Origin: JBCKUK01 sp038924905
Lineage (GTDB): Bacteria > Pseudomonadota > Gammaproteobacteria > Burkholderiales > Methylophilaceae
DNA: 5,668 nt
Direction of reading: 5' to 3'
Assembly: GCA_038924905.1 (NCBI GenBank)
Contig: JBCKUK010000062.1
Coordinates: 1-5,668, forward strand
Each line of letters begins with the position of its first letter. Position 1 is the first letter of the stretch. Below, one piece after another: positions 4,901 through 5,668 of the stretch. Both the position numbers and the translations under genes were made by a program. The notes below the pieces were generated by a model. That model saw only the letters and a list, made by a program, of their open reading frames with translations. It was not told the origin of the DNA and did not search any database.

Positions 4901-4903
4901 AAA

Positions 4904-5668
4904 ATGGCAAGTAAAAAAGATTTTTACGAAGTGCTGGGTGTGAATCGTGACGCATCTGCTGACGATATCAAGAAAGCCTATCGCAAATTAGCGATGAAGC
5001 ACCATCCGGATCGCAATCCGGATAACCCGAAAGCTGAGGGGCACTTTAAAGAGGCCAAAGAGGCCTACGAAATGCTTTCAGATGATCAAAAGCGTGCTGC
5101 TTATGATCAATATGGCCATGCAGGCGTAGACCCCAGCATGGGTGCGGGAGCAGGTGCCGGCGCGCAGGGTTTCGGCAACTTCTCTGATGCATTCGGTGAT
5201 ATTTTCGGTGATATTTTTGGCGCAGCTGGCGGTGGACGCCGCTCTAATGTATATCGCGGCGCAGACTTACGCTACAACATGGAAATCTCGCTGGAAGATG
5301 CAGCGCGCGGCACCGAAACCAAAATCCGTATCCCTGTCATGGCAGAGTGTGAAACCTGCCACGGCTCAGGCGCAAAACCCGGTACCCAGCCCATCACTTG
5401 CACCACCTGTGGCGGCCATGGCCAGGTGCGCATGCAGCAGGGGTTTTTCTCTGTGCAGCAAACCTGCCCCAAGTGCCACGGCACCGGCAAGATGGTCAAA
5501 GACCCTTGCCCTACTTGCCATAGCGCCGGGCGCATCAAGCAGCATAAAACACTTTCAGTCAAAATACCGGCGGGCGTAGATGAGGGTGACCGCATCCGTT
5601 TAACCGGTGAAGGTGAAGCTGGCGCAAATGGTGGCCCTACCGGAGACTTGTATGTCGTTATTCACTTG
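4904..5668 (+). CDS. dnaJ: DnaJ (Hsp40) co-chaperone, 3'-truncated by window edge
   Basis: The 255 visible residues stay open to the window end; full-length DnaJ is about 375, so roughly 120 C-terminal residues are missing. DnaJ delivers substrates to DnaK and stimulates its ATPase. The J domain (1–70) begins MASKKDFYEVLGV and has HPD at 34–36. A Gly/Phe-rich linker (about 75–115) contains FGDIFGDIFG. The zinc-finger domain has four CxxC pairs at C149/C152, C166/C169, C188/C191 and C202/C205. The fourth reads CPTCHSAG, with Ser in place of the usual first Gly. After it comes the start of the substrate-binding C-terminal domain (IPAGVDEGDRIRLTGEGEAG). The start is ATG 4904: an in-frame TAA lies at 4898–4900 and the next Met falls inside the J domain. 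No clear Shine-Dalgarno sequence is visible, because the repeat element runs up to 3 nt from the start. Confidence 0.98.
   Translation, partial: MASKKDFYEVLGVNRDASADDIKKAYRKLAMKHHPDRNPDNPKAEGHFKEAKEAYEMLSDDQKRAAYDQYGHAGVDPSMGAGAGAGAQGFGNFSDAFGDIFGDIFGAAGGGRRSNVYRGADLRYNMEISLEDAARGTETKIRIPVMAECETCHGSGAKPGTQPITCTTCGGHGQVRMQQGFFSVQQTCPKCHGTGKMVKDPCPTCHSAGRIKQHKTLSVKIPAGVDEGDRIRLTGEGEAGANGGPTGDLYVVIHL

Noticed and set aside
5142..5595. Open frames on both strands within dnaJ (5142–5579 plus, 5272–5595 minus)
   Set aside because: The dnaJ frame here carries the J-domain protein's four CxxC pairs; the others are out-of-frame shadows.

Overview
The window is a heat-shock chaperone locus, grpE–dnaK–dnaJ, all on the + strand, from a proteobacterium. 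The protein sequences and three σ32-type promoters (CTTGAAA, 13 nt, CCCCA-type -10) fit a betaproteobacterium of moderate GC. A methylotroph- or ammonia-oxidiser-like member of Nitrosomonadales is a guess that the sequence alone does not prove. The accessory DNA around the chaperones is more AT-rich.

Layout. (1) 1–598: the 3' part of a D12-class adenine DNA methyltransferase gene, with its 5' end outside the window. (2) 593–662: an attC-like recombination site that overlaps the methylase stop codon, so the methylase looks like an integron gene cassette, probably the last of an array that lies upstream. (3) 706–825: a first copy of the grpE σ32 promoter, ribosome binding site and first 12 codons, cut short after the copied part (29-codon remnant, 790–879). 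(4) 876–1570, minus strand: a two-gene toxin–antitoxin operon with a Phd/YefM-type antitoxin and a PIN-domain (VapC-type) toxin, its own AT-rich promoter, and a hairpin at its far end. (5) 1767–1886: the second copy of the grpE 5' region, in front of the intact grpE (1851–2393). (6) 2394–2782: a gap filled with CACAGAG-type repeats and a tandem duplication that includes the dnaK σ32 promoter. (7) dnaK, 2783–4705, full length. (8) 4706–4903: a gap that is almost wholly one element with 32-bp inverted ends of the same CACAGAG family, running up to the dnaJ start codon. (9) dnaJ from 4904, cut by the window end.

How the parts work together. DnaK, its J-domain partner DnaJ and its nucleotide exchange factor GrpE form one folding machine, and grpE and dnaK each keep a σ32 promoter. 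The unusual feature is how much foreign and repeated DNA has entered the locus without breaking it. A toxin–antitoxin module sits between two copies of the grpE 5' end, so that grpE is rebuilt downstream of it. Repeat elements occupy both intergenic gaps. The orphan upstream heat-shock promoter points at the 3' end of the toxin gene and could make heat-induced antisense RNA; this is inference.
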